Of a stretch of DNA of 17,356 nucleotides, positions 1-7,379 are shown piece after piece. Position 1 is the first letter of the stretch; each line of letters begins with the position of its first letter. The translations under genes were made by a program, and so were the position numbers. The DNA is from Candidatus Zhuqueibacterota bacterium RBG_16_48_16 (GTDB lineage Bacteria; Zhuqueibacterota; Zhuqueibacteria; Residuimicrobiales; Sediminimicrobiaceae): the NCBI GenBank assembly GCA_001771235.1, contig METF01000262.1, forward strand, positions 15,772 to 33,127, in the 5' to 3' direction. The notes beneath the pieces were generated by a model that had not been told where the DNA came from, ran no database searches, and saw only the letters and a list, made by a program, of their open reading frames with translations.

Positions 1-282
1 ACCTACGACGTGCGGACCTTTGCCCTGCTGGCAGCCATCGCCATCGTACCGCAGATGATCGGCCACACCAGCCTGAATTGGGCGTTAAAGTATTTTTCAG
101 CGACATCCGTCGCTATTTTCACTTTGGGTGAGCCCATCGGCGCGACGTTTTTAGCATACATCCTTCTCGGAGAAAAAATTGGCCCGCTCAAACTTGCAGG
201 TTGCGCCATCATCCTGGTTGGTGTCTGCCTGGTTTTCCTCACGGAATCGAAGGAATACAAAACCGCCGCAAATGTTACATAA
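1..282 (+). CDS. EamA/DMT-family permease, C-terminal part (5' truncated by window)
   Basis: The reading frame is open from the first base and stops at 280-282, so this is the 3' end of a longer gene. About 93 residues are visible. They contain three to four hydrophobic helices and the pattern typical of the last helices of EamA repeats: a Gly-Glu-Pro turn (GEPIGATFLAY), then a short loop with GEKIGPLKLAG, then a final glycine-rich helix ending in VFL and a short polar tail. EamA/DMT proteins are inner-membrane drug/metabolite exporters or uptake carriers, usually with ten helices in two repeats. The substrate cannot be read from this fragment. A GTG at 10-12 could be mistaken for a start, but the frame is open upstream and a 90-residue piece would lack most of the fold. 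The family call is solid; the substrate is unknown. Confidence 0.85.
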   Translation, partial: TYDVRTFALLAAIAIVPQMIGHTSLNWALKYFSATSVAIFTLGEPIGATFLAYILLGEKIGPLKLAGCAIILVGVCLVFLTESKEYKTAANVT

Positions 283-384
283 TGTTAAAAGATTTTATTA
301 GTACACCGAAGTGCTTCCCGTACTTAATGTCTTGGAAATCAATTTCTATACAAATATGGCAAAAGTTAGCTTCTAAAAAATTTA

Positions 385-483
385 ACCACGAATTTTCACG
401 AATCAAACGAATTTCACGAATTTGTACACCAAGATTAATTCTAATTCGTGCAAATTCGTCTGTAATTGGTGTGAATTCGTGGT
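385..483. repeat. Imperfect inverted repeat built on ACCACGAATT/CACGAATTT units
   Basis: The left arm (385-423) starts ACCACGAATTTTCACGAAT and the right arm (443-483) reads back as ACCACGAATTCAC on the other strand. The inner parts also pair imperfectly through ACGAATTT-CACGAAT segments. The arms carry several copies of CACGAATTT, so the element is both palindromic and internally repetitive. It fills most of the 274-base gap between the permease and the HD-GYP gene, where I see no other gene. AT-rich 'accacgaatttcacgaatt' elements recur between genes in many environmental bacteria (from memory). Role unknown: it could be a REP-like element or a transcript-end hairpin. Confidence 0.7.
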
Positions 484-556
484 CGTATTTTATTGGGTTC
501 CGGTTTATCCGGGTTTGGAAATATCCGATTGACAGCTATTAAGAAGGCACCGCGTC

Positions 557-2539
557 ATGCAAAAAGCAACCATTTATTATCTCGGCTCAAAAAACCGGTC
601 GGCCATCGAGCAGATCATCGAGCCGGCCAGGTCCGCCTGGGAGCTGCATCCGACAAGCGACGATGAGCTCAAATCCGTTCATGAACTCCCCCGGAATACG
701 CTCATTTTGATCGACGAAGATCATCGACCTGACGATTCCTGGCTGTGGCTTTTGAAAAAGGAAAAAGGACATTCCTTCGCCATATTGACCATCCTGCCGG
801 AAGGGGCAAAACCACCTGATGATCCCGAAATGAACGTCGACTATGTGGAATCGCCCGTCACGAGCTGGCGATTTGTTCGTTCCATCAACCAGCTCATCGC
901 CTATACAAGCTCGCAGCGACAGATCCAGGATTTGCAAAAAAAACTGACTTTGCGCGGCCAGGAGCTGTCCGAGCTGAACAAAATCGGCGTGGCGCTTTCG
1001 GCCGAACGCGACCCCGATAAGTTGCTGGAGATGATCCTCACCAGGACGAGAGAGATCACTTTGGCGGATGCCGGCAGCCTCTATCTTGTGGAAAAAATCC
1101 CCGAGATCCCGACCGATGAAAAGGACTTTTGGCGCGACAAACAACTGCGCTTCAAACTGGCGCAAAACGACAGCATCAGCGCCAGCTACACGGAATTCGT
1201 TCTGCCGGTGGAAAAAAAGAGCATGGCGGGTTATACCGCATTGACCGGAGCGCCGTTGAATATAGAGGATGCTTACAAGCTCAACCCCGATAGCGAAGTT
1301 CAGATCAATCGCACCTTCGACCAAAAAATGGGCTACCGTACGGTTTCGGTGCTGTGCATCCCCATGGAAAATCACCGCAACGAGATCATCGGCGTTCTGC
1401 AGCTCATCAATAGAAAACGCGACTGGCAAACAAAGCTGTCTTTCGATAAGGAGTTGTCGGAGCAGATCGAGCCGTTCGACAACCGTTGCGTGGAAATGGC
1501 CTCCTCGCTCGCCAGCCAGGCCGCGGTGAGCATCGAAAACATGAACCTGTACGAGGAGATAAAAAAGCTGTTTGAAGGATTCATCGTCGCCTCGGTTCAC
1601 GCCATCGAACAACGCGATCCCACGACCTCCGGCCACTCGGAAAGAGTGGCGACCCTGACCGTCGGCCTGGCCAGGACCGTGGACAGCCTGGACAGCGGCC
1701 CGTACCGCAACGCCAAATTTTCGCGGGATGACATTCAACAAATCAATTACGCTTCGCTGCTGCATGATTTTGGCAAGATCGGCGTCAGGGAGAACGTTTT
1801 GGTCAAGGCGAAAAAATTGTACCCCGAACAGCTCGAAGCTGTCAAGTCCCGGTTCAAATACATCAAGAAAGCCATGGAGCTGAAGTACGCCGAGAAAAAA
1901 TACCAAATCCTTCTCGAACACGGGAAACAGAATGGAAAATCGCGCATCAGGATTCTTGAGGACGAGTTCAAAGCGCACCTGAATACCCTCGACAGCCACC
2001 TGGAATTCATCCTCAAAGCCAACGAGCCGAGAATCCTGGAGGAAGGCGGTTACGAGCGGTTGATAGAGATCGGCCAATTCGTTTTTCGCGAAAACGGCAG
2101 CATCGAGCCTTACCTGAACGATCAGGAAATCAGGCTGCTGTCCATCGGCAAGGGCAGCTTGAGCGAGAGCGAGCGCAAGGACATCGAGTCGCACGTCATT
2201 CATACTTTTAATTTCCTCAGCAAGATTCCCTGGGCCTCGCATTTAAAGGATATTCCAGAGATCGCCTACGCTCACCACGAAAAGCTGGACGGCAAAGGCT
2301 ACCCCAGGGGACTGGCTTCGGAGCGCATTCCGCTGCCGGCAAAAATGATGACCATCTCCGATATTTACGACGCACTCACCGCCTGGGACCGGCCCTACAA
2401 AAAAGCCGTGCCTACGGAAAAAGCCCTCGATATTTTGTCCGGGGAGATGAAAGAAGGCAAGATCGATCCGTACCTGTTCCAGCTCTTTCTGGATGCAAAA
2501 ATATACTCGCTGGTCAAACGACCGGAGGAAGTCGAGTAG
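557..2539 (+). CDS. GAF/HD-GYP domain protein (probable cyclic-di-nucleotide phosphodiesterase)
   Basis: Cytoplasmic signalling protein of 660 residues with no signal peptide or membrane helix. Residues 1-115 resemble a degenerate receiver-like domain with an acidic patch (LILIDEDH). About 115-145 is a probable coiled coil and about 150-335 a GAF sensor domain. About 340-655 is an HD-GYP domain, the class that hydrolyses c-di-GMP or related dinucleotides with a metal centre. Visible HD-GYP residues are H360 (SGHSERV), H403-D404 and K407 (HDFGKIGV), H546, H573-H574-E575 (HHEKLDGKGYP), and D602 (SDIYDAL). The metal ligands and the GYP signature are therefore complete and the enzyme is probably active. 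Between the HD pair and H546 lies a charged, probably helical insertion of roughly 115 residues beyond the usual spacing. The start is set by AAGAAGG at 541-547, nine bases before the ATG. The stop codon touches the next gene's ATG, so the two are coupled. The actual nucleotide substrate is not proven. Confidence 0.9.
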   Translation: MQKATIYYLGSKNRSAIEQIIEPARSAWELHPTSDDELKSVHELPRNTLILIDEDHRPDDSWLWLLKKEKGHSFAILTILPEGAKPPDDPEMNVDYVESPVTSWRFVRSINQLIAYTSSQRQIQDLQKKLTLRGQELSELNKIGVALSAERDPDKLLEMILTRTREITLADAGSLYLVEKIPEIPTDEKDFWRDKQLRFKLAQNDSISASYTEFVLPVEKKSMAGYTALTGAPLNIEDAYKLNPDSEVQINRTFDQKMGYRTVSVLCIPMENHRNEIIGVLQLINRKRDWQTKLSFDKELSEQIEPFDNRCVEMASSLASQAAVSIENMNLYEEIKKLFEGFIVASVHAIEQRDPTTSGHSERVATLTVGLARTVDSLDSGPYRNAKFSRDDIQQINYASLLHDFGKIGVRENVLVKAKKLYPEQLEAVKSRFKYIKKAMELKYAEKKYQILLEHGKQNGKSRIRILEDEFKAHLNTLDSHLEFILKANEPRILEEGGYERLIEIGQFVFRENGSIEPYLNDQEIRLLSIGKGSLSESERKDIESHVIHTFNFLSKIPWASHLKDIPEIAYAHHEKLDGKGYPRGLASERIPLPAKMMTISDIYDALTAWDRPYKKAVPTEKALDILSGEMKEGKIDPYLFQLFLDAKIYSLVKRPEEVE

Positions 2540-4036
2540 ATGAAGCATAGGGACTCCAGGCTGTTTTCCATGTTCATCGGGCCAAAGGGGGAAAACATAG
2601 AGATTTTAAAAAACGAAATTTTGTACGGTCTGGACAGGCACAAACGCTGGCGCTCGGATTACACGCCGGACGATCCCTCGCCTGTTGCCGGTACGGATTT
2701 TTCCCGGGATACGCAAAAATTGCACCGGGCCGTCGAAGCTTTACTCGACCGGCTCGAACGTGACAATCCCCACTACTTTCACCCCCGCTATTCGGCGCAA
2801 ATGCTGAAAGACCCTTCGATCCCCGCGCTGGTGGGCTATTTCCTGACCATGCTGATCAATCCCAACAATCACGCTTACGAAGGTGGGCCGGCAACGACCG
2901 AGATGGAGATGGAAGTCATCGAAGATTTGCAGCGGCTGGTGGGATTCGAAAACGGCTGGGGCCATTTGACCAGCGGCGGCTCGCTGGCTAACCTGGAAGC
3001 GCTTTGGGCAGTGCGAAATTACAAGGGCAAAGGCAGGGTGCTGTTTTCCGTCGCGTCGCATCTGTCCTGGAAACGGATTTGCGATATTCTCGACATTCGC
3101 GATTTCAAAGAGCTGCCTGCCGACAGTCGTTACCGAATGGATGTGGATGCCCTGAAAAAAGAGCTGGCATCGGGCGAGGCGCTCTGTGTCATGGCCAATT
3201 TCGGCACCACCGGCTGCGGCGCCGTCGATCCGTTGGATGAGATTCTGTCGCTGCGGGAACAATACGGCTTTCACCTGCATGTGGACGCGGCCTATGGCGG
3301 CTATTTCCGCTCCCTGTTGTTGGATGAACAATCTCGCCTGTTAAGCCGGGAGCAGGTCGGGTCACAGATTTCCCCTTATCTGTACGACCAGGCCGCGGCG
3401 CTTTGCCGGGCCGATTCCATAACCATTGATCCGCACAAACACGGCCTCATGCCCTACGGCGCCGGCTCCGTCCTCTACCGCCGCGAGGAGCTGCGCCAGG
3501 CCATTCTCAATACCGCGCCCTATACCTATCATGTCAAAGAGAAACCGAACATCGGCATGTTTACGCTGGAAGGATCGCGCCCCGGCGCTGCGGCCGCCGG
3601 CTGCTGGCTGGTACATCAGATGTTTCCGTTGTTCAAAGACGGTATCGGCTCGGTGCTCGACGCCACATTGGCTGCCGCCCGCCGCTTTGCCCATCTCGTC
3701 GATGGCGCTGAAAATCTGCGCGCGCTCACCTCGCCGGAGCTGGATATTTTTTGTCTTTACGCCGTGGACCACAGCAGGAGAATATCAGCCGTGAACAGCC
3801 AGACTCTCAAGATTTATAACCAACTATCGATTGAAAATCCTCATGCACCGTTCATACTGTCCAAGCTGTTGATCGACAAAAACACTGCCGCCAGGATGTT
3901 GCCGGATCACCAGCCGGATGCCGATCACCTGATCGCCATGCGCTCGGTCTTTATGAAGCATTGGATGGGCGTGGATGAAGAATCGAGCTGGTTGGAAGAG
4001 TTACTCAAAGAAGTCGAAAAAGCCGTTAATTCCTAA
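2540..4036 (+). CDS. Pyridoxal-phosphate-dependent group II decarboxylase
   Basis: Cytoplasmic enzyme of 498 residues, in the usual size range of the DDC/glutamate decarboxylase fold. Family hallmarks are visible: the PLP-binding Schiff-base lysine K300 in DPHKHG, the aspartate that contacts the pyridine nitrogen, D249, in HVDAAYGGY, and a histidine likely to stack on the cofactor ring, H174, in ASHLSWKR. The N-terminal region contains HPRYSAQM and the glycine-rich TSGGSLANLEAL segment seen in these decarboxylases. The reaction would be decarboxylation of an L-amino acid to an amine. The substrate (aromatic amino acid, aspartate, glutamate or other) cannot be assigned from the sequence. The ATG directly follows the stop of the HD-GYP gene (TAGATG), and a GGAGG at 2524-2528 lies inside the end of that gene, so translation is almost certainly coupled. 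The gene ends shortly before a heptamer-based inverted repeat. Confidence 0.9.
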   Translation: MKHRDSRLFSMFIGPKGENIEILKNEILYGLDRHKRWRSDYTPDDPSPVAGTDFSRDTQKLHRAVEALLDRLERDNPHYFHPRYSAQMLKDPSIPALVGYFLTMLINPNNHAYEGGPATTEMEMEVIEDLQRLVGFENGWGHLTSGGSLANLEALWAVRNYKGKGRVLFSVASHLSWKRICDILDIRDFKELPADSRYRMDVDALKKELASGEALCVMANFGTTGCGAVDPLDEILSLREQYGFHLHVDAAYGGYFRSLLLDEQSRLLSREQVGSQISPYLYDQAAALCRADSITIDPHKHGLMPYGAGSVLYRREELRQAILNTAPYTYHVKEKPNIGMFTLEGSRPGAAAAGCWLVHQMFPLFKDGIGSVLDATLAAARRFAHLVDGAENLRALTSPELDIFCLYAVDHSRRISAVNSQTLKIYNQLSIENPHAPFILSKLLIDKNTAARMLPDHQPDADHLIAMRSVFMKHWMGVDEESSWLEELLKEVEKAVNS

Positions 4037-4042
4037 TGCACA

Positions 4043-4124
4043 GTGAAACGTCAAATGTGAAAAGTGAAACAGGAAAAACCGTTTTCAATGTTTTTCGTTT
4101 CACGTTTGACTTTTCACGTTTCAC
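4043..4124. repeat. Inverted array of GTGAAAC-like heptamers, copy 1
   Basis: The left arm, 4043-4070, is four consecutive heptamers: GTGAAAC, GTCAAAT, GTGAAAA, GTGAAAC. The right arm, 4097-4124, read on the minus strand is again four heptamers: GTGAAAC, GTGAAAA, GTCAAAC, GTGAAAC. The 28-base arms pair across a 26-base spacer. The element sits six bases after the decarboxylase stop and could fold in the transcript, but it has no T-run of a classical terminator. A related copy lies at 10889-10978. It is a repeat family by direct comparison; its function is unknown. Confidence 0.85.
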
Positions 4125-4196
4125 CCAAATCATTCGAGTGCCATACATGAAATGTGTTGAAGAAAAGTCTTGTGGGATAATGGAATAACAACCACA

Positions 4197-4202
4197 GAGG
4201 AG
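4197..4202 (+). promoter_or_regulatory. Ribosome-binding site that sets the YjbQ start
   Basis: GAGGAG ends five bases before the ATG at 4208. An in-frame GTG at 4202 overlaps the Shine-Dalgarno itself, so ATG 4208 is the more plausible start. Confidence 0.75.
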
Positions 4203-4207
4203 TGTCC

Positions 4208-4621
4208 ATGAAATCCGCAACAGAGTATTTATGGTTCAATACCCGGCAACACCGGGAATTTATCAACATCACCGACAAGGTCGAAGAAGTGGTGCGCAAC
4301 AGCGGCATTCAGGAGGGCATGGTGCTGGTATCGGCCATGCACATCACCGCCGCGGTTTATGTCAACGACGCCGAATCCGGGCTGATCCGCGACATCGAGG
4401 AATGGCTGCAACAGTTGGCGCCCGAGGGACCGGATTATCACCATCACCGCACCGGCGAGGTCAACGGCGACGCCCACCTGAAAAGCCTGCTCATGCATCA
4501 CCAGGTCATCGTCCCCATCACCAAAGGCCGGCTGGACTTCGGCCCCTGGCAGCAGATCTACTATGCCGAATTCGACGGCCAGCGACGAAAGAGGATGGTG
4601 ATCAAGGCGATGGGGGAGTGA
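4208..4621 (+). CDS. yjbQ: YjbQ (UPF0047) family protein
   Basis: Soluble protein of 137 residues, the normal length for the YjbQ/UPF0047 family. The family's conserved positions are easy to read: the MHITAAVYVND strand with H45, the TGEVNGDAHLKSLLM segment with D88 and H90, the VPITKGRLDFGPWQ loop, and the final YAEFDGQRRKR strand. Members form small beta-rich oligomers. Some show weak thiamine-phosphate synthase activity, and databases often name them 'secondary thiamine-phosphate synthase enzyme'; the physiological role is not settled. The start at ATG 4208 is chosen because GAGGAG (4197-4202) is correctly spaced for it. It follows the decarboxylase on the same strand, but a 171-base gap with an inverted repeat separates them, so co-transcription is uncertain. 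Family assignment is confident; function is not. Confidence 0.9.
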   Translation: MKSATEYLWFNTRQHREFINITDKVEEVVRNSGIQEGMVLVSAMHITAAVYVNDAESGLIRDIEEWLQQLAPEGPDYHHHRTGEVNGDAHLKSLLMHHQVIVPITKGRLDFGPWQQIYYAEFDGQRRKRMVIKAMGE

Positions 4622-4700
4622 GGGGAGGCTGAAATCATCTTTGGCGGGATGTGTGATAAAGCAAGCCCGGTGCATGAATCGGCAGACAATAGCAGCCATC

Positions 4701-4773
4701 ATTGAAAATGTTTTTACTTATTTTCAATAATGAAGGTGCATATTATAGAGCATTGAATTGGTAAGATTCAATG
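4701..4773. repeat. Two AT-rich inverted repeats in the convergent gap after yjbQ
   Basis: In the 283-base gap between yjbQ and the convergent ATPase gene there are two perfect palindromes. ATTGAAAAT (4701-4709) pairs with ATTTTCAAT (4720-4728) over a 10-base loop. CATTGAAT (4751-4758) pairs with ATTCAATG (4766-4773) over a 7-base loop. Their position between converging genes would suit transcript-end structures, but the stems are weak and lack a T-tract. No convincing gene is seen in the gap. Confidence 0.5.
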
Positions 4774-4904
4774 CCGATCAATGGGGCAATCTGATGTTTG
4801 TGAAATTTATTGGCGATTCCATCGCGCGTCAAAGGGGGATAGATTTATTCGAAAAAAATAAAGTCATTTTTGAGCCACAAGATTTTCAAAAAAGAAATCA
4901 ATTT

Positions 4905-6050
4905 CTATTTTACAAGTATATCAAGCAAGTGGGAAAGAGAACATGAAAAAAGATTATCCTTCTCGATGATCCTGGTTGTGCGTGAAATCAATACGAGCTT
5001 GTTGGCGTTGATTAACGATCCGACATGTTGTAGTTTTACTGTATCATCTCTGCCAGGAGTAGACGTAAGCTTAATTTCTATTGCCCAAAGTTTTCCTTCG
5101 ATAATTAGAATCAAATCCAACTCATAGCCATCGCTTGTGCGGAGGTAGTAAGGGCCGTCAAAATGAATACCCCGGTTGTTCAGAAACACCAAAATCTGCT
5201 CAATGATCCATCCTTCCCAGCTGCTGCCCACCCAGGGCTGTTCCAGCAGTTGTTCCATTGACAGAATACCTGCAAGAGCGTGGTGCAATCCGGAATCCAT
5301 CCAATACACTTTCGGACTCTTCAAGAACCGTTTTTTGACGTTTGTAAAAAAGGGCTGAATTTTCCTGATGAGAAAAACGTGTTCCAGATAATCCAAATAG
5401 GTATTAACCGTATGATAATTCAATCCAAGGCTTTTGCCCAATTGACTGGCATTCCATATCTGACCATGAAGCGCTGAGAGCATTTTAAAGAACCTCTTCG
5501 TCACCTGTGGTTTTGCTGGCAAGCCCCAGGTGGGAAGATCCCTCATCGCCAATAAATCCAGATAATTTTGCTGCCATGATGGAAATTTATTTTTATCGAG
5601 TATTCCCCCGTCCGGATACCCGCCCAATAACCACAATGTATCGCTTAATTTTTGATTTAACTCCGTCACGGATAAAGGATAAAGATGACAGAGTGCAATC
5701 CTGCCGGTCAGGAATTCAGATACATCTTTCATCAGTGACGGCGATACAGAACCCAGCAGAAGAAAACGGCCATTTTTTTCTCTATTCCGGTCAATCGCAA
5801 CTTTCAATCGGGGAAAGATTTCAGGATAATTTTGAGCTTCATCCAATACAATTGGCTTATCGGATTGTAGAATATCATCCCATTGAAAATCGAGACGCAG
5901 CTTTTCTTCTTCCGATTCCAAATCATAATAAACATCAGACAAAGTTTTGGCGAGGGTGGTTTTGCCCACCTGTCGTGAACCGATAAGCGCAACGGCGGGG
6001 TACTCGTTAAGATTTTTTGTAATGATTTTTTCAAGCTCTCGTTGAATCAT
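4905..6050 (-). CDS. AAA ATPase with DUF4143-type C-terminal domain
   Basis: Protein of 381 residues from the ATG at 6050. The N-terminal P-loop ATPase shows Walker A GSRQVGKT (24-31) and Walker B PIVLDEA (66-72), followed by a sensor strand RFLLLGSVSP. Next comes a helical winged-helix-like middle part (SQLGKSLGLNYHTVNTYLDYLE). The C-terminal domain ends with ELDLILIIEGKLWAIEIKLT, which fits the acidic/E-x-K pattern of a PD-(D/E)XK nuclease-like fold, as is common in DUF4143 proteins. These ATPases are widespread, often multicopy and horizontally mobile, and their cellular role is poorly known. By eye the gene is richer in A/T than the HD-GYP and decarboxylase genes, which may indicate recent acquisition. 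A TTG at 6059 would add three residues, but it overlaps the predicted -10 element, so the ATG is preferred. No clear Shine-Dalgarno precedes it. Confidence 0.88.
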   Translation of the reverse strand: MIQRELEKIITKNLNEYPAVALIGSRQVGKTTLAKTLSDVYYDLESEEEKLRLDFQWDDILQSDKPIVLDEAQNYPEIFPRLKVAIDRNREKNGRFLLLGSVSPSLMKDVSEFLTGRIALCHLYPLSVTELNQKLSDTLWLLGGYPDGGILDKNKFPSWQQNYLDLLAMRDLPTWGLPAKPQVTKRFFKMLSALHGQIWNASQLGKSLGLNYHTVNTYLDYLEHVFLIRKIQPFFTNVKKRFLKSPKVYWMDSGLHHALAGILSMEQLLEQPWVGSSWEGWIIEQILVFLNNRGIHFDGPYYLRTSDGYELDLILIIEGKLWAIEIKLTSTPGRDDTVKLQHVGSLINANKLVLISRTTRIIEKDNLFSCSLSHLLDILVK

Positions 6051-6057
6051 GATTTGC

Positions 6058-6086
6058 AATTTAGAAATACATTTCTAATTTGTCAA
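6058..6086 (-). promoter_or_regulatory. Predicted promoter of the DUF4143 ATPase, overlapping a palindrome
   Basis: On the minus strand TTGACA (6081-6086) is followed after exactly 17 bases by TAAATT (6058-6063). The spacer is largely occupied by a perfect palindrome, TTAGAAAT-AC-ATTTCTAA at 6061-6078, which could be an operator. Transcription would begin near 6051, almost on the ATG at 6050, suggesting a leaderless message. This rests on motif matching only, and promoter consensus in this phylum may differ. Confidence 0.4.
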
Positions 6087-6204
6087 TAAAGAAATTGAAA
6101 CATGATCTGATTATACCACATTTGGCTTGAAGCAGTTTGCCACCAGCTACGGAGATATACCTCTGTAACTCATGTAACAAGGCCTGAAACAACCGTCTCA
6201 CGTT

Positions 6205-6885
6205 TTAGGCGCTGCCGCCGGAATTGCCTTCGGCAAGTTGAGCGATATCCCTGTTTTCCAAAATCTGTTTTGGATAGCCCTCACTAGCGGCATGAATCAT
6301 CGCCAGACCCAACTCCTCCATTGTGCACACATACTTGCGGAACAGGATTTCCCAGACCGGATACAACAATCCCGCTACTTTGGAGATTGCATGAGCATTT
6401 CTTTGACCTTTGATGGGTTTGATATATCCCGGCCTGAACAGGTACACCGCTTTGAATGGGAGCTTTGTCAGATGATTTTCCGTTTTCCCCTTCACCCTCG
6501 CCCACATGCTGCGGCCTTGCTCGGTGCTGTCGGTCCCCGTTCCCGACACATAGCAAAACGTCATACCGGGGTTGAGTTCTGACAATGTCCGAGCGGCGCG
6601 CATCGTAAGGTCGTAGGTGATCCGGCTATAATCTTTTTCATTCATTCCCACCGAGGAAACGCCGAGGCAGAAAAAACAGGCGTCAAATCCTTTGAGCTGT
6701 TCTTCGATAGTCGAATAATCGAAAAAATCGTCATGGAGCAGCTCCGTCAGTTTTTGATGCTTCACGTTGCATGATTTCCTGCATATAACCAGGACCGATT
6801 CCACATCGGCATGTTTGAGAGCTTTGTGGAGAACTCCCTCCCCAACCATGCCTGTGGCACCGAATAGGATAGTTTTGATCTTCAT
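6205..6885 (-). CDS. Atypical SDR / NAD(P)-binding oxidoreductase (NmrA/HTATIP2-like)
   Basis: Cytoplasmic Rossmann-fold protein of 226 residues. The dinucleotide-binding loop GATGMVG (9-15) lies right after the first strand, followed by VLVICRK at the end of the second strand. Further elements are the CFFCLGVSSVG strand, the YVSGTGTD strand and the RPGYIKP segment near the C-terminus. In the position of the SDR Tyr-x-x-x-Lys pair the sequence has MWARVKGKTE, with Trp128 replacing the tyrosine and Lys132 kept. The protein may therefore bind NAD(P)H without classical SDR catalysis. Similar 'WARVKGKTE' sequences occur in related bacterial proteins (from memory), so the change may be normal for the subfamily. 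The substrate is unknown. It lies on the same strand as, and 154 bases upstream of, the ATPase gene, which has its own candidate promoter, so the two need not be an operon. Confidence 0.82.
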   Translation of the reverse strand: MKIKTILFGATGMVGEGVLHKALKHADVESVLVICRKSCNVKHQKLTELLHDDFFDYSTIEEQLKGFDACFFCLGVSSVGMNEKDYSRITYDLTMRAARTLSELNPGMTFCYVSGTGTDSTEQGRSMWARVKGKTENHLTKLPFKAVYLFRPGYIKPIKGQRNAHAISKVAGLLYPVWEILFRKYVCTMEELGLAMIHAASEGYPKQILENRDIAQLAEGNSGGSA

Positions 6886-7256
6886 TGCCTATCAGACTTC
6901 GTTTCGCCGGAATATTCGGTTTCATATCGATTTCCGCTATTAACCGTGGCAAGTATAACAAACAGGGTACTCAATTGCAAGCAAATAGTCGAATCCATGA
7001 TATTGCATTACCAGGGTTTTCGTCCGCGCACTGACTAACCTGCTCTTTTGGCATCCGAGTTGCCCGATTCTTTGCGCCAAATCATTTTAATAAATGCAAA
7101 AGTGACAGGGATAGACCTAGTGGTCATGTTTGATGAACGTGAGAATACATCTAACAAATTGAAAAACAGTCAAAAAGACTATACAAATATGTAACTGAAT
7201 TGCCGTGATTTAGATGAAGGGAGGCGATACGAACATTTATGAAAATTCACAAATCG

Positions 7257-7295
7257 TATCACAGTGAGTGGGCGTTTCACAGTGAAACAGTGATA
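7257..7295. repeat. Nested palindrome containing one inverted GTGAAAC heptamer pair
   Basis: GTTTCAC (7274-7280), one base, then GTGAAAC (7282-7288) is a perfect inverted pair. Outside it TATCAC (7257-7262) and GTGATA (7290-7295) also pair, off centre. The heptamer is the same unit that builds the larger inverted arrays at 4043-4124 and 10889-10978. It is about 95 bases upstream of the secreted-protein start and could be an operator or a minimal repeat copy. Confidence 0.5.
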
Positions 7296-7379
7296 TGGCA
7301 TCTTTTAAGATACGGCTATGATCAGGTCAATAAATCCTATTAACATTTCATCTATGATTTTCTAACCAAACAAGTTAAT

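Noticed and set aside
201..542. Plus-strand frame spanning the end of the permease and the following gap
   Set aside because: It overlaps the permease in another frame, runs through the CACGAATTT repeat and has no ribosome-binding site.
587..2242. A 551-codon open frame on the minus strand opposite the HD-GYP gene
   Set aside because: It is antisense to a gene with complete HD-GYP motifs, its translation shows no recognisable domain, and long antisense frames are expected from GC-rich codon bias.
2741..3331. A 196-codon minus-strand frame opposite the decarboxylase
   Set aside because: It lies wholly inside a confidently identified gene and its product resembles no family.
4758..4946. Short plus-strand frame of 62 codons between yjbQ and the ATPase
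   Set aside because: No Shine-Dalgarno, no recognisable motif, and it overlaps the 3' end of the convergent ATPase gene. A gene remnant cannot be excluded.
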